Counted from the first letter of the stretch, positions 1 through 5,853 are shown. The stretch: DNA of 5,957 nt from Clostridiaceae bacterium (GCA_012727965.1 JAAYFZ010000318.1:1-5957), one strand, 5' to 3'. Numbers and translations are program-made. The notes: generated by a model from the sequence alone, not told the origin.

Positions 1-966
1 AATGTTGACCGCGATAAATATGAAACACGTCATTTCCGTAAATGGATCGACTGGGCCAAGGAGAGAGATCTGGCAATCGATTTCAATGCGACCTGTTTCG
101 GTCATCCGATGGCTGCTGACAATCTGACACTCTCAAATCCTGACGATAAGATTCGCCGCTTTTGGATCGATCATTGCAAGGCAGTCCGCAAAATAGGCGC
201 AGATATGGGTAAAGAGCTTGGCAAAACCGTTGTCAATAATATCTGGGTACCAGATGGCATCAAGGATATTCCTGCTGACAGAACTTATTATCGCCAGCTG
301 CTAAGAGATTCTCTCGATGAGATCCTGGCAGTCAAATATCCTGCAGAGTACATTGTTGATGCGGTTGAATCAAAATATTTCGGTATCGGTGTTGAGAGCT
401 TCACAGTGGGATCACACGAGTTCTATATGGGCTATGCTGCTCATGCCAGAGCAAACGGCAATGAGAATGTGATGGTAACTCTGGATATGGGTCATTTCCA
501 CAATCAGGAAGCTATCGCTGACAAGATATCTTCGATGCTTCTATTTAGCAACAAAATGCTGATTCATGTCAGCAGACCTGTCAACTGGGACAGTGACCAT
601 GTTGTTATCAGCAATGAGGATCTGTTTGATGTTATGAGAGAAATCAAACGCGCCGATGCCTTCGGCCGTGTTTTCCTGGCAACAGACTTCTTCGATGGCA
701 GCATTAATAGAATAAATGCCTGGGTCACCGGTATCAGAGCTTCTCAGAAATCTGTCCTGGCAGCTCTGCTTGAGCCAACAGATAAATTGCAGGAAGCAGA
801 ACGTGCCGGAGATTTCAGTAATCGTCTGGCTCTGATGGAGGAAGCTAGAAGTCTTCCATACGCAGCAGTTTGGAACAAGTATTGTCTAGATAACGGCGTA
901 CCTGCAGGTGCTGATTATATTGAAGATATCAAGAAGTACGAGCAGGAAGTTCTTTCTGCCAGATAA
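1..966 (+). CDS. rhaA: L-rhamnose isomerase, 5'-truncated by window edge
   Basis: Cytosolic isomerase converting L-rhamnose to L-rhamnulose, the first committed step of rhamnose breakdown. The reading frame is open from base 1; the ATG at 109 is internal, because the upstream codons encode family sequence (DKYETRHFRKWIDWAKE, then FNATCFGHP). Numbering from the first codon in the window, the metal and active-site residues of the TIM-barrel enzyme are all in place: E132 (GVESFTVGSHEFY), D162 and H165 (LDMGHFH), H189 (HVSRP), D197 and D199 (WDSDH) and D229 (TDFFDGSINR). The C-terminus (VWNKYC..NGVPAG...YE.EVLSAR) is the normal family ending. 321 residues are present against about 419 in E. coli RhaA, so roughly the first quarter lies outside. 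The stop codon is 20 nt before the aldolase start, in one operon with it and rhaB. The operon promoter is not in the window. Identification is very secure. Confidence 0.97.
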   Translation, partial: NVDRDKYETRHFRKWIDWAKERDLAIDFNATCFGHPMAADNLTLSNPDDKIRRFWIDHCKAVRKIGADMGKELGKTVVNNIWVPDGIKDIPADRTYYRQLLRDSLDEILAVKYPAEYIVDAVESKYFGIGVESFTVGSHEFYMGYAAHARANGNENVMVTLDMGHFHNQEAIADKISSMLLFSNKMLIHVSRPVNWDSDHVVISNEDLFDVMREIKRADAFGRVFLATDFFDGSINRINAWVTGIRASQKSVLAALLEPTDKLQEAERAGDFSNRLALMEEARSLPYAAVWNKYCLDNGVPAGADYIEDIKKYEQEVLSAR

Positions 967-986
967 GACAGAAAAGAGGTTTAATA

Positions 987-2099
987 ATGAGTCAATCATA
1001 TTTGGAAAAATATAAAGAACGTCTCGATGCTTTTACCAGAATGTCGATGACATCCGGCAGCAAATCTGACTATGTTCAGGGTGGCGGCGGTAATACATCC
1101 TGTAAGCTGGATGATCGTTTGATGGCTATCAAAGCTTCCGGCTACAGGATTGACCAGATCCGTCCGGACAAAGGCTATGCTGTTATGGATTATTCGCAAT
1201 TGAGAGCGTTTTACGGTAATACAGACCCCAGTCAACTCGATGATATTGAGAAGCAGGGATCAGCTGTAGCAAAAGAGGCGACGATTCAGATCCCGGAGCT
1301 GGACACTCTTCGTCCATCTGTAGAAGCAGGCTTCCACTCGATGCTGGACACTTTTGTTTTGCATAGTCATTCAGTTTATGCCAATCTCATTACCTGCTCC
1401 GATCAGGGCAGAGAGATCGCACAGAAGCTTATGACATCGATCGGCATTAATTATGCCTATGTGCCATACATTAATCCAGGTGCTCAACTGACTTTTGCGA
1501 TTGCATCAGCACGCGAGGCTGCCAGGAATAGTGACGGACAGCTGCCACAGGTCATATTCATGGAAAATCACGGTTTGATCGTAACCATGGATGATGCGGA
1601 CGAATGTCTGAGGCTCCATGACAAGGTTAATGAAGCAATCAGCCACTTCTTCAGCCTGGCAGAAAATGCCTGGCCGGAAGCTGAGGTTGCTGTAGCTGGC
1701 GAGAATGATCTCAAGTCAGCTACTAACTGGCTGCAAGAGCAGCTTAAGAATGTCTGCTGGACCGTAGAAATGTTTACATCTCAGGCGTTATATCCGGATC
1801 AGCTGGTTTTCCTGGCAGGACAGCTGCGTGAAGTGGAAGAGGGCAGTCTCGATCAGTGGCTGGCATCTGGAGCGACAGCAGAAGAGAAGTGTATTGTATT
1901 CAGGCAGACTGGTGAAGTGTTCTACCAGTGTAAAGAGCCTGAAGCACTTACGATTGAGCAGACTCTGATTGCAATCCTGTTCATTCATAAATATATAAAA
2001 GCACAGGGTTACACTGTTAAACTGATGAGCGAGGCCGGTAAGAGCTTCATCAGTAACTGGGAGAGCGAGAAATACCGCAAAACAATCGCAGAGAAATAA
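987..2099 (+). CDS. rhaD: Class II aldolase, probable L-rhamnulose-1-phosphate aldolase (long form)
   Basis: Predicted cytosolic Zn-dependent aldolase splitting L-rhamnulose-1-phosphate into DHAP and L-lactaldehyde. The class II aldolase/adducin fold spans about residues 10-225: a glycine-rich phosphate-binding loop QGGGGNTS (31-38), SGY (51-53), a candidate catalytic E113 (PSVEAGFHS), the zinc pair H126 and H128 (LHSHS) and the third ligand H195 (ENHGL). The start at 987 has AAGAGGT at 974-980. At 370 aa it is clearly longer than E. coli RhaD (about 274 aa) and has a C-terminal part (about 230-370) ending WESEKYRK. The glycine-rich loop and this layout resemble the COG3347-type aldolase that forms the first half of bifunctional RhaEW/YuxG proteins, but no dehydrogenase half follows. 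The fold is secure; the substrate is inferred from its place between rhaA and rhaB, and another sugar phosphate such as fuculose-1-phosphate cannot be excluded from sequence alone. Confidence 0.85.
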   Translation: MSQSYLEKYKERLDAFTRMSMTSGSKSDYVQGGGGNTSCKLDDRLMAIKASGYRIDQIRPDKGYAVMDYSQLRAFYGNTDPSQLDDIEKQGSAVAKEATIQIPELDTLRPSVEAGFHSMLDTFVLHSHSVYANLITCSDQGREIAQKLMTSIGINYAYVPYINPGAQLTFAIASAREAARNSDGQLPQVIFMENHGLIVTMDDADECLRLHDKVNEAISHFFSLAENAWPEAEVAVAGENDLKSATNWLQEQLKNVCWTVEMFTSQALYPDQLVFLAGQLREVEEGSLDQWLASGATAEEKCIVFRQTGEVFYQCKEPEALTIEQTLIAILFIHKYIKAQGYTVKLMSEAGKSFISNWESEKYRKTIAEK

Positions 2100-2110
2100 T
2101 TCATCAAGAC

Positions 2111-2117
2111 GAGGAGG
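2111..2117 (+). promoter_or_regulatory. Strong ribosome binding site of rhaB
   Basis: GAGGAGG lies 7 nt before the ATG at 2125, in the 25-nt gap after the aldolase stop. It fixes the rhaB start and suggests efficient independent initiation rather than reliance on coupling. Confidence 0.8.
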
Positions 2118-2124
2118 AACAATA

Positions 2125-3597
2125 ATGTCAGATAACAAACAACTGCTCGCCTTCGATTTTGGAGCTTCAAGCGGCCGTGCTATGCTCGGAAGCTTTGATG
2201 GCAAAAAAATTGATCTTCAAGAGATTCATCGTTTTGCCAATGATCCTGTTATGGTCAATGGGACACTCTACTGGGATGTTCTCAGGCTGTTTCATGAAAT
2301 CAAGCAGGGTCTGATCAAGGCTAAAAATTTCGGCAAGATCGACAGTCTGGGTATTGATACCTGGGGTGTAGATTTTGGATTGATTGATAAGTATGGTCAG
2401 CTAGTAGCTAATCCTGTTCATTATCGCGATACCAGAACTATGGATATGATGGACGAAGTTTTCAAAGTCATACCACGAGATGAACTCTATAAATTGACTG
2501 GTATTCAAATTATTTTCTTCAACTCTATTTTTCAAATGGCTGCTCTTTTGCATAAGCGTCCAGATTTGCTTGAGCAGGCGGATACGGCTCTATTCATGCC
2601 GGATCTGCTGCTTTATCTGCTGACAGGGCGTAAGAAGGCTGAGTACACCATGGCCTCAACAACACAGCTTCTGGATCCAATACGCGGTGAATGGGCTTTT
2701 GATCTGATAGATCGTCTTGGTCTGCCTCGTAAGCTCTTCTGTGAGTTGGAGGATGCAGGTACAAAAGCTCTGCCCCTTTCCGCCGAACTCTGTGAAGAGC
2801 TAGGGATAGATCCGATCGAAACGATCGCTGTTGCTTCACATGACACGGCCTCAGCTGTCGTATCAGTACCTGCCCGGGAAGAGGACTTCATTTATATCAG
2901 CAGTGGTACCTGGTCGCTGATGGGTATCGAGAGCGATAAGCCTCTGATCAATGAAAAATCGTTCCAATACAACTTCACAAATGAAGGCGGTTATGGCCGC
3001 AAAACACGCTTCCTGAAAAACATTATGGGACTCTGGTTGATACAGGAATCAAGACGCCAGTGGATCAGAGAAGGGGCAGAAGTAAGTTATGCGGATATGG
3101 AGCGCGAGGCTCTCACCTGCAAGCCCTTCCAGTGCCTGATCGATCCCGATGATCTTTCGCTGTCCACACCAGGTAATATGCCGAAGCGCATCCGTAAGCT
3201 CTGCGAGCAGACAGGCCAATATGTCCCACAGACCAGGGGTGAAGTAGTCCGCTGCATCTATGAGAGTCTTGCGCTCAAGTATCGCGCGACCAAGGAGCAG
3301 ATCGAAGATGTTGCCGGCCGCAAGTATCCTGTGCTGCATGTTGTCGGTGGCGGAACCAAGGACGGTCTTCTGTCTCAGTTTACAGCTAACGCTACCGGCA
3401 GCCGTGTTGTGGCAGGTCCGATCGAAGCAACAGCTCTCGGCAATATGGCAGTACAACTTATGGGTCAGGGTGAGATCAAATCTCTGGAAGAGGCACGCAA
3501 GGTCATTGCCAATTCCTTTGAACTCAAGCATTATGAGCCACAGGATCAGGATGTCTGGGAACAAGCTCTTGAACGCTATAAGAAACTCTATTACTAA
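2125..3597 (+). CDS. rhaB: Rhamnulokinase (FGGY carbohydrate kinase)
   Basis: ATP-dependent cytosolic kinase that phosphorylates L-rhamnulose at O1, supplying the substrate of the aldolase encoded just upstream. The length, 490 aa, matches E. coli RhaB (489). FGGY N-terminal domain: phosphate-1 loop FDFGASSGR (10-18), GIDTWGVDFG (76-85) and NPVHYRDTRT (96-105), which contribute to the sugar site. The catalytic base is D240 in ASHDTASAV. The C-terminal domain carries YISSGTWSLMG (257-267), GGYGRKTRFLKNIMG (288-302), the adenosine-side motif HVVGGGTKDG (405-414) and GPIEATALGN (431-440). No motif is missing and there is no frameshift. It is the last gene of the rha operon; an intrinsic terminator follows about 40 nt downstream. 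A long open frame on the opposite strand (3049-3606) is only a shadow of this gene. Confidence 0.97.
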   Translation: MSDNKQLLAFDFGASSGRAMLGSFDGKKIDLQEIHRFANDPVMVNGTLYWDVLRLFHEIKQGLIKAKNFGKIDSLGIDTWGVDFGLIDKYGQLVANPVHYRDTRTMDMMDEVFKVIPRDELYKLTGIQIIFFNSIFQMAALLHKRPDLLEQADTALFMPDLLLYLLTGRKKAEYTMASTTQLLDPIRGEWAFDLIDRLGLPRKLFCELEDAGTKALPLSAELCEELGIDPIETIAVASHDTASAVVSVPAREEDFIYISSGTWSLMGIESDKPLINEKSFQYNFTNEGGYGRKTRFLKNIMGLWLIQESRRQWIREGAEVSYADMEREALTCKPFQCLIDPDDLSLSTPGNMPKRIRKLCEQTGQYVPQTRGEVVRCIYESLALKYRATKEQIEDVAGRKYPVLHVVGGGTKDGLLSQFTANATGSRVVAGPIEATALGNMAVQLMGQGEIKSLEEARKVIANSFELKHYEPQDQDVWEQALERYKKLYY

Positions 3598-3634
3598 GTA
3601 ATACATTTGAATTTTATTTTAGATCGTTAGACAG

Positions 3635-3666
3635 ACCGGCTCTTGTTATGAGAGCCGGTTTTGTTT
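3635..3666 (+). terminator. Intrinsic terminator of the rha operon
   Basis: A perfect 9-bp stem, ACCGGCTCT (3635-3643) with AGAGCCGGT (3651-3659), encloses a 7-nt loop and is followed by TTTTGTTT. It sits 38 nt after the rhaB stop and separates rhamnose catabolism from the following housekeeping genes. Confidence 0.93.
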
Positions 3667-3690
3667 CGCTCAGGCCGCGAATATGATAAT
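3661..3690 (+). promoter_or_regulatory. Candidate promoter for the leader ORF-mazG-rqcP cluster
   Basis: TTGTTT (3661-3666, within the U-tract of the terminator) as a weak -35, an 18-nt spacer and GATAAT (3685-3690) as -10. Only three of six -35 positions match, so this rests mainly on the -10 and on the need for a promoter after a strong terminator. Transcription would begin near 3697, giving a leader of roughly 57 nt before the 41-codon ORF. An overlapping TATGAT (3682-3687) is an alternative -10. Confidence 0.35.
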
Positions 3691-3709
3691 CTATAGGACA
3701 GGAAAAGAA

Positions 3710-3737
3710 GATACCGGCAGGGGGGACCGCCGGCATC
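3710..3737 (+). promoter_or_regulatory. Leader hairpin next to a G-rich ribosome binding site
   Basis: GATACCGGC (3710-3718) can pair with GCCGGCATC (3729-3737): five GC pairs, one A-C mismatch and three further pairs, around a 10-nt G-rich loop. It ends one base before the AAGGAGG at 3739-3745. There is no U-tract, so it is not an intrinsic terminator. It could protect the 5' end or tune initiation of the small ORF. The structure is read from sequence only; the function is unknown. Confidence 0.45.
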
Positions 3738-3738
3738 T

Positions 3739-3745
3739 AAGGAGG
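3739..3745 (+). promoter_or_regulatory. Near-perfect Shine-Dalgarno before a 41-codon ORF
   Basis: AAGGAGG is followed by three more G residues and lies 8 nt before the ATG at 3754. It is the best ribosome binding site in the window, and it points to that ATG and not to the annotated-size gene at 3887, which is more than 130 nt further on. Confidence 0.7.
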
Positions 3746-3753
3746 GGGTTAAT

Positions 3754-3879
3754 ATGAAGGGTTGCTTTTGTAAGCATCTTAAGATTAACTCTCAATTGTT
3801 GAGGCAGAATGGTAGAACCATGAATAAAGTGTTAAGCGGCTATATGGAATACTTTACAAGAATTACAAGAAACAGGTGA
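3754..3879 (+). CDS. Small ORF, 41 aa, possible leader peptide or small protein
   Basis: Not a family I recognise. It reads from ATG 3754 to TGA 3877, beginning MKGCFCKHLK and ending YMEYFTRITRNR. Nine Lys/Arg and a single Glu make it strongly basic; Cys4 and Cys6 form a CxC near the N-terminus. There is no hydrophobic stretch long enough for a membrane segment or signal peptide. Support for translation is the near-perfect Shine-Dalgarno at 3739-3745 with ideal spacing, and the close coupling to the next gene: the AGGTGA ribosome binding site of the 93-aa gene is formed by its last codon plus stop. It may be a translated leader that controls the downstream genes, or a free small protein. A chance ORF remains possible because it is short and no homology can be claimed. 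Confidence 0.5.
   Translation: MKGCFCKHLKINSQLLRQNGRTMNKVLSGYMEYFTRITRNR
3874..3879 (+). promoter_or_regulatory. Ribosome binding site overlapping the small ORF's stop
   Basis: AGGTGA, 7 nt before the ATG at 3887, is made of the last sense codon and the stop codon of the 41-codon ORF. Ribosomes ending the small ORF would stop directly on this site, an arrangement typical of translational coupling. Confidence 0.6.
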
Positions 3880-3886
3880 TAACATA

Positions 3887-4168
3887 ATGAAGATAGAAGG
3901 ACGTGTATTCAAAGGACATCTGCTGCTGCAGATAGCAACAGTTCAGAGAAATGATATTGGCAGAAGCCTGACCGAAGAGCTCGAGGCCTGTCTGGTCGAT
4001 TTATGTCATCAGATGGAGGTGCCGATACCTCTGTGGCTCAAGAAAAACACAAGAGAATTTGCCCGTTTCCACCAGACGATATTTTTTGATGGCCAGTTTA
4101 CAGAAGATATCAAGTTTGACCGCTTCCAGATCAAATGGCTGGAAGATGATAATGAAGGTGAGATATAG
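3887..4168 (+). CDS. Conserved hypothetical protein, 93 aa, upstream of mazG
   Basis: Function unknown. The protein appears soluble, with no signal peptide or membrane segment. It opens with a strand-like segment (KIEGRVFKGHLLLQIATV, 2-19), then a probable helix (about 27-43, LTEELEACLVDLCHQ). A central motif, PLWLKKNTREFARFHQTIF (48-66), looks like a conserved family signature, followed by a second strand-rich part (IKFDRFQIKWLE, 75-86) and an acidic tail (DDNEGE). From memory, short proteins of this type occur in Firmicutes as uncharacterised genes, but I cannot name a family. It starts 7 nt after the 41-codon ORF and ends 17 nt before mazG, so it is probably co-transcribed and translationally coupled to the former. 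The start at 3887 is supported by AGGTGA at 3874-3879. The gene call is firm; no role should be assumed beyond the link with mazG and rqcP. Confidence 0.85.
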   Translation: MKIEGRVFKGHLLLQIATVQRNDIGRSLTEELEACLVDLCHQMEVPIPLWLKKNTREFARFHQTIFFDGQFTEDIKFDRFQIKWLEDDNEGEI

Positions 4169-4185
4169 AAGGAGATAGTTTTAGT

Positions 4186-5040
4186 ATGAAGGCAGAGGAT
4201 TTTATAATCAAAGAACGCTACACCATCGATGAACTAAGAGCCTTAATGGCATTTTTACGCAGCCCTGAGGGCTGTCCCTGGGATCGTGAGCAAACTCATG
4301 ATTCTATTAAGAAAAATCTGCTGGAAGAAGCATATGAAGCTATAGACGCAATCGATAGTGAAGATTCTGACAAGATTTGTGACGAGCTAGGCGATGTTTT
4401 GATGCAGGTCGTATTTCACGCGCAAATGGCATCTGAGCATGACCACTTCGATTTCGATGATGTGATTTCCGGAATCTGCCGTAAGCTTATTTCGAGACAT
4501 ACGCATATTTTTGCGGGTGATAGCAGTGGAACTGCCAGTGAAGTTCTCGGACTCTGGGAGAAAAACAAGAAAAAGGAAAAAGGACTTAAGAGCCAGAGCC
4601 AGGTTCTGAAAGATGTTCCAAGATCGCTGCCCGCACTTCAGCGTAGCTACAAGGTTCAGCAGAAGGCTGCCGGTGTTGGTTTCGACTGGGATGACAGGCA
4701 GGGACCTCTGGATAAAATACATGAGGAGCTAGCTGAGATTGCTCAGGCAGAACAGGATTCCAAGGCTGCCGTCGCGGCAGGAGAGATGACAAGCGAGCAA
4801 GCTGGCCGGATCGTAGCCGGTGAGGTTGGTGATTTTCTCTTTGCTGCAGTCAACTATGCCAGACATCTGAAAGTTCAGCCTGAAATGGCGCTCAGTGGGA
4901 GCACTGAGAAGTTTATCCGCAGATTTACTGCAGTCGAAGAGCTGGCTGAGAAGAATGGTCTTAATATGAACGATATGAGCTTAGTAGAGCTTGATAAGCT
5001 TTGGGACAAGGTAAAAGCAGAACAGGAGCGAAATATATGA
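4186..5040 (+). CDS. mazG: Nucleoside triphosphate pyrophosphohydrolase MazG
   Basis: Cytosolic enzyme hydrolysing (d)NTPs to NMP plus pyrophosphate; known family members remove aberrant nucleotides, and E. coli MazG also affects ppGpp level. 284 aa, a little longer than E. coli MazG (263), with the tandem two-domain plan. Domain 1 (about 12-115) has the signature LRSPEGCPWDREQTH (24-38), the metal-binding EEAYE (E47, E48, E51) and ELGD (E67, D70). Domain 2 (about 145-262) has LPALQRSYKVQQKAAGVGFDW (148-168), EELAE (E180, E181, E184) and EVGD (E213, D216), then the usual KFIRRFTAVEE (242-252). Both sets of acidic ligands are intact. One variation: RHTHIF (104-109) where RHPHVF is usual. It lacks the N-terminal methylase-like domain of B. 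subtilis YabN. AAGGAG at 4169-4174 lies 11 nt before the ATG. Its stop overlaps the start of rqcP (ATGA), as in the conserved Firmicute gene pair. Confidence 0.96.
   Translation: MKAEDFIIKERYTIDELRALMAFLRSPEGCPWDREQTHDSIKKNLLEEAYEAIDAIDSEDSDKICDELGDVLMQVVFHAQMASEHDHFDFDDVISGICRKLISRHTHIFAGDSSGTASEVLGLWEKNKKKEKGLKSQSQVLKDVPRSLPALQRSYKVQQKAAGVGFDWDDRQGPLDKIHEELAEIAQAEQDSKAAVAAGEMTSEQAGRIVAGEVGDFLFAAVNYARHLKVQPEMALSGSTEKFIRRFTAVEELAEKNGLNMNDMSLVELDKLWDKVKAEQERNI
5024..5028 (+). promoter_or_regulatory. Ribosome binding site deciding the rqcP start
   Basis: AGGAG, 8 nt before ATG 5037, inside the end of mazG. It supports the short form of the S4 protein over an in-frame TTG at 5001, which would add 12 non-conserved residues and has no such site. 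Confidence 0.75.
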
Positions 5041-5288
5041 GATTGGACAAATTTCTTAAAGTATCAAGGATCATCAAGCGCCGAACGATGGCAAATGAAG
5101 TCTGTGCGGCAGGAAGAGTAACAGTAAATGGCAAACAGGCTAAGCCCGGTGCCGAGGTCAAACCAGATGATATTGTTGAGATCGGCTTCGGTAATGGGGC
5201 GACTAAGATTAAAATTCTGAAGCTTCAGGAAACAGTACGCAAGGATGAAGCGACAGAGCTCTATGAGCTTATCGAAGGCGGAAAATGA
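5037..5288 (+). CDS. rqcP: RqcP, S4-domain RNA-binding protein (YabO/Hsp15 family)
   Basis: 83-aa S4-domain protein. In B. subtilis the orthologue RqcP (YabO) binds 23S rRNA and tRNA on obstructed 50S subunits and works with RqcH in C-terminal alanine tailing of stalled nascent chains. The S4 domain covers about residues 1-60: MRLDKFLKVSRIIKRRTMAN (1-20) is the family's opening, followed by CAAGRVTVNG (23-32) and the hairpin around VKPDDIVEIGFG (41-52). The C-terminal tail ending EATELYELIEGGK is also typical of this group. The ATG at 5037 is chosen because the conserved MRLDKFL begins there, with AGGAG 8 nt upstream and an ATGA overlap with the mazG stop. The mazG-rqcP linkage matches the B. 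subtilis yabN-yabO order. Unlike in spore-formers, no yabP or yabQ follows. Confidence 0.93.
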   Translation: MRLDKFLKVSRIIKRRTMANEVCAAGRVTVNGKQAKPGAEVKPDDIVEIGFGNGATKIKILKLQETVRKDEATELYELIEGGK

Positions 5289-5475
5289 ATATATGTTCTT
5301 ACGGCTTGATGACATTTTGCTGAAATAGCACTCTGAGACCTTCTATTAATGAGTATTGCTGTTGTCGAAAACCATATTAATGGCTACAATTGAAATGTAG
5401 TCTGATCGGATTGGCAGAATCATCTGAATAAGCAGAGGATACTGTTGGTCATACCAGGCAAAATGGGAGAGTAAG
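5289..5475 (+). other. 187-nt non-coding gap between rqcP and divIC
   Basis: No convincing gene is seen on either strand. Small frames at 5285-5323 and 5349-5393 are only 12 and 14 codons and lack good ribosome binding sites. In spore-forming Firmicutes this is where yabP and yabQ sit. No clear remnant of either can be read here. The gap does contain a plausible promoter (5362-5390). No intrinsic terminator is visible after rqcP, so read-through into divIC is also possible. Confidence 0.6.
5362..5390 (+). promoter_or_regulatory. Candidate sigma-A promoter of divIC
   Basis: TTGTCG (5362-5367), a 17-nt spacer and TACAAT (5385-5390) match the -35/-10 consensus at four and five of six positions with ideal spacing. 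The predicted start is near 5397, giving a 5' leader of about 80 nt before divIC. It is the best promoter-like element in the gap. Confidence 0.55.
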
Positions 5476-5790
5476 ATGACCAGAGACAAGAAGAAGAAGC
5501 TCAAGGTTGTGGCTAAGAGACCGTCTATCCTGATCAGGATAGTTCTTGGCTTGATTACAGTGCTTGTTATAGCTTCTGGTATCGCTTTCTATTTCGACCA
5601 GGAAGATCAGCTCACCCGTATACAGAATAACCGGGCCGAGCTTGAACGCAAACTTGATCAGGCCTATGCCAGAAATGGTGAGCTCCTGTCATTGCAGGAA
5701 ATGGTCGATACAGATGAATACGTTGAAAAGGTCGCACGTGACCAGCTTGGGATGATCAGACCTGATGAGATCGTATTTGAGGATAATTAG
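5476..5790 (+). CDS. divIC: Septum formation initiator, DivIC/FtsB family
   Basis: Small bitopic membrane protein of the divisome; family members pair with FtsL through coiled coils and, with DivIB/FtsQ, help activate septal peptidoglycan synthesis. 104 aa in the classic order: a basic cytoplasmic N-terminus (TRDKKKKLKVVAKRP, 2-16), one transmembrane segment (about 18-40), an extracytoplasmic coiled coil (about 41-76, with ELERKLDQAYARNGELLSLQ), and the conserved end DEYVEKVARDQLGMIRPDE (80-98). The start at 5476 has GGGAG at 5465-5469, 6 nt upstream. The B. subtilis neighbourhood (yabO-yabP-yabQ-divIC) supports the DivIC name; FtsB would be the name in a Gram-negative-type scheme. It appears to be transcribed alone or by read-through from rqcP, and ends before a bidirectional terminator; the yabR-type S1 gene that follows divIC in Bacillus is not here. 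Confidence 0.92.
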   Translation: MTRDKKKKLKVVAKRPSILIRIVLGLITVLVIASGIAFYFDQEDQLTRIQNNRAELERKLDQAYARNGELLSLQEMVDTDEYVEKVARDQLGMIRPDEIVFEDN

Positions 5791-5817
5791 TAAACCAAAC
5801 TAAGGAAACATAAACAA

Positions 5818-5853
5818 AACAGCCGGTTCACGTTTGAACCGGCTGTTATTTTT
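5818..5853. terminator. Bidirectional terminator between divIC and recR
   Basis: A perfect stem, AACAGCCGGTTCA (5818-5830) with TGAACCGGCTGTT (5835-5847), closes a 4-nt loop CGTT. On the + strand it runs into TTATTTTT (5846-5853), ending divIC transcripts. On the - strand the AAAAC upstream reads as a GTTTTGTTTA tract, so it can equally end the convergent recR transcript. Confidence 0.93.

Noticed and set aside
109..111. ATG as start of rhaA
   Set aside because: Upstream in-frame codons back to base 1 encode conserved RhaA sequence, so this Met is internal.
1788..2204. Open frame on the - strand (138 codons) over the aldolase/rhaB junction
   Set aside because: It runs antisense through two secure genes and the rhaB ribosome binding site; the translation shows no domain.
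3260..3601. + strand 113-codon frame inside rhaB
   Set aside because: An out-of-frame shadow of rhaB; low-complexity, Arg/Ser-rich translation with no family match.
3049..3606. Long open frame (185 codons) on the - strand across the end of rhaB
   Set aside because: It lies antisense to a highly conserved kinase domain, has no recognisable family sequence and is explained by rhaB codon bias.
5001..5036. TTG start extending the S4 protein by 12 residues
   Set aside because: The family begins at MRLDKFL; ATG 5037 has AGGAG at good spacing and the usual ATGA overlap with mazG.
5285..5323. 12-codon ORF starting in an ATGA overlap with the rqcP stop, as a possible yabP remnant
   Set aside because: Too short, and its translation does not resemble the start of YabP.
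5322..5336. Possible terminator after rqcP around TGCTGAAATAGCA
   Set aside because: Only a 4-bp stem with no U-tract following.
5373..5384. CCAT-ATTA-ATGG dyad in the divIC promoter spacer as an operator
   Set aside because: Half-sites of 4 bp are too short to distinguish from chance.
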